A stretch of DNA of 7,291 nucleotides, taken from the NCBI GenBank assembly GCA_021822995.1, contig JAKAPN010000053.1, positions 1 to 7,291 on the forward strand. The letters are read 5' to 3'. A program made the position numbers and the translations under genes. This document shows, in pieces, positions 6,156 to 7,291 of this stretch; within the stretch, counting starts at the first letter, position 1; every line of letters starts with the position of its first letter. A model generated the notes under the pieces. It saw nothing but the letters and a program-made list of their open reading frames with translations, ran no database searches and had not been told where the DNA came from. Source of the stretch: an archaeon. GTDB taxonomy: Archaea; Thermoproteota; Nitrososphaeria; Nitrososphaerales; Gagatemarchaeaceae.

Positions 6156-6163
6156 TTTATAAG
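6156..6163. promoter_or_regulatory. Orphan TATA-like box
   Basis: TTTATAAG is a strong match to the archaeal TATA consensus on the plus strand; the minus strand reads CTTATAAA. The ATG at 6176 is too near for the usual spacing of about 26 nt, and no confident gene begins downstream on either strand. It could drive a small or non-coding RNA, or be left over from a lost gene. Confidence 0.25.
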
Positions 6164-6362
6164 ACCTGGCATCTCATGCCTGAACTCAGAATTACCGGGC
6201 GGAATTGGATAGAATGTTTTGACCCGCTCCGAGAACTGGAACATTCTCGAACTACATTGGATGTACTCGACAACGGCTCTCGCAAAGGACGAGCTCGCTG
6301 ACAGGCCAAAAACGTAGGTACCGACTCACAGAAGCTGACCCGACACGTCAATATTACCAATT

Positions 6363-6379
6363 TTGACACCTGGTGTCAA
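6363..6379. repeat. 17-bp palindrome upstream of the epimerase gene
   Basis: TTGACACC (6363-6370) and GGTGTCAA (6372-6379) are perfect 8-bp arms around one T. The palindrome lies 134 bp before the epimerase ATG and just upstream of a TATA-like TTTTATG (6394-6400). That arrangement would suit an operator for a dimeric regulator. Confidence 0.4.
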
Positions 6380-6513
6380 CGAAAAAACAACCGTTTTATG
6401 AGGGACTTGTTGTGGCCTTGCTGCGCTTTAGGATAGATTGCTGTGAAAGTAGAATCCCATGGAACCCGCAGCAGCCATACTCATAACCGGAATAGTTACA
6501 TGGGGATGTGCTA

Positions 6514-7291
6514 ATGAGAGGTTTGAGGGGCCCGAACCCAGGTTCGATTTTGATAACCGGGGCGGCCGGCTTCATGGGTTCTTATCTTGTCCCCAGGCTC
6601 TTGTCAGATGGATATGATGTCACCGCGCTCGACTTGAAGGGAGCATTCACGAAGGGCACCCTACGTGGAGTCGAAAACAAGATTAGAGTGGTTGAAGTCG
6701 ACATCACCAATTACGAGGAACTGAACCGTGTCGATGTTCATCCAGATTACATCCATCACCTGGCAGCTATAGCTGCCCCCGGACTCTGCCATGCACAGCC
6801 AAAGCTCGCCTACGACGTAAACGTTCTCGGAACCCACAATGTCTTGCGGTTCGCAAAGTCTCGAGATGTCAAACGGTTTCTACTGACCAGTTCCGCCCAT
6901 GTCTACGGCATTTCGCCCAGGTACATGCCTACGCCCGAAATCCAACCTGTTTGGCTTCAAGATGATGTCTACACAGCGACCAAGATCATCGATGAGTACC
7001 TTGTCAGGCTGTTCTACGAGAACTACAGCCTTCCATACACGACTATCAGGCTCTTCAACAGCTATGGACCTAGACAGACAACAGACTATTTCATTCCAGC
7101 AAAGATTGATGAGGCGTTGCGGACGGGTAAGATAGTCCTCAGAGGGAAATCAGTTAGGAAGGACTTCGTCTATATCACAGACGTCATAGATGCCTATGTC
7201 AAGATGCTCGAGTCTGACTTCGTCGGCGAAATAAACGTTGGAAGTGGTATACCGACTTCGCTTGGGGAAGTGGCGAGCTACATTAGATCGG
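6514..7291 (+). CDS. NAD-dependent epimerase/dehydratase, extended SDR family (3' truncated by window edge)
   Basis: The first 259 residues of a nucleotide-sugar epimerase or dehydratase. The N-terminal Rossmann motif is ILITGAAGFMGSYLV, with G16, G19 and G22, and acidic D40 follows beta 2 (TALD), as expected for NAD(H). D63 (VEVDIT) and HHLAAIAAP (81-89) match the adenine and cofactor positions. The catalytic residues are in place: S126/S127 in LTSSAHVYG, and Y153 and K157 in DDVYTATK. Next come RLFNSYGPRQ (179-188) and RKDFVYITDV (215-224), both typical of UDP/GDP-sugar 4-epimerases and 4,6-dehydratases. About 50-60 residues are missing at the C-terminus. ATG 6514 is preferred; an in-frame GTG lies 6 nt earlier, and GGGGATG about 7 nt upstream is a possible ribosome-binding site. 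The exact sugar cannot be determined. It would supply an activated sugar for the surface glycan made by this locus. Confidence 0.92.
   Translation, partial: MRGLRGPNPGSILITGAAGFMGSYLVPRLLSDGYDVTALDLKGAFTKGTLRGVENKIRVVEVDITNYEELNRVDVHPDYIHHLAAIAAPGLCHAQPKLAYDVNVLGTHNVLRFAKSRDVKRFLLTSSAHVYGISPRYMPTPEIQPVWLQDDVYTATKIIDEYLVRLFYENYSLPYTTIRLFNSYGPRQTTDYFIPAKIDEALRTGKIVLRGKSVRKDFVYITDVIDAYVKMLESDFVGEINVGSGIPTSLGEVASYIRS

Larger units (their letters stand above)
5886..6513. other. 628-bp stretch without a convincing gene
   Basis: Only short frames occur. One from ATG 6176 to TGA 6301 (41 residues, MPELRITGRNWIECFDPLRE) stays open after that single stop until 6436, but no family is recognisable. TTTATAAG (6156-6163) is a good TATA match with no gene at the right distance on either strand. 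A 17-bp palindrome lies at 6363-6379. Another short frame (ATG 6459) contains ILITG, echoing the start of the following epimerase. The stretch serves at least as the upstream region of the divergent FkbM and epimerase genes and may hold gene debris. Confidence 0.5.

Noticed and set aside
6157..6369. 70-codon minus-strand frame before the FkbM gene
   Set aside because: It has no promoter or ribosome-binding site with usual spacing, no hydrophobic or domain pattern, and many Ser/Arg/Cys residues as in non-coding DNA.
1..7291. CRISPR array, rRNA, or complete insertion sequence
   Set aside because: I saw no regularly spaced direct repeats, no conserved rRNA segments, and no transposase with terminal inverted repeats.

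Overview
The window looks archaeal. Three things suggest this: a TATA-like box (TTATAG, minus strand 2220-2215) lies about 28 nt upstream of a coding start with no room for a leader, TTG start codons are common, and arginine is often written AGG/AGA. The exact lineage cannot be fixed from this window (a TACK-group or Thermoplasmatota-like archaeon would fit). The locus concerns the cell surface: exported proteins on the left, then genes for making, modifying and moving a surface glycan.

Positions 1-2200 are GC-rich (about 67-68% in the 60-base lines I counted). They hold the C-terminal end of a membrane-anchored surface protein, a small exported protein with three N-glycosylation sequons joined to it by a TTGA stop/start overlap, and, convergent with both, a 506-residue polysaccharide flippase of the MOP superfamily. 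A short hairpin separates the convergent genes.

Positions 2200-2860 are a transition. GC falls to about 43-45% and there is no convincing intact gene, only scraps: a small Cys-rich ORF and a two-helix membrane ORF on the minus strand. This looks like a recombination boundary between chromosomal backbone and a glycan island.

Positions 2863-4295 hold a tightly coupled pair: a HAD-superfamily phosphatase and a polytopic membrane protein with a degenerate UbiA-like signature, again overlapping by TTGA. This resembles a split form of the HAD-UbiA fusion proteins and could make or modify a lipid-linked sugar donor. After about 760 bp with little coding content comes an FkbM-family methyltransferase on the minus strand (5055-5816, or to 5885). 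After another 600 or more bp of sparse sequence comes the 5' part of an NAD-dependent sugar epimerase/dehydratase, which runs off the right edge.

Taken together, the epimerase would supply a modified nucleotide sugar, the HAD/UbiA-like pair would act at the lipid-carrier stage, the FkbM enzyme would O-methylate a sugar, and the flippase would carry the lipid-linked glycan across the membrane. Surface proteins with sequons are possible acceptors. The individual families are well supported; the pathway is inference.
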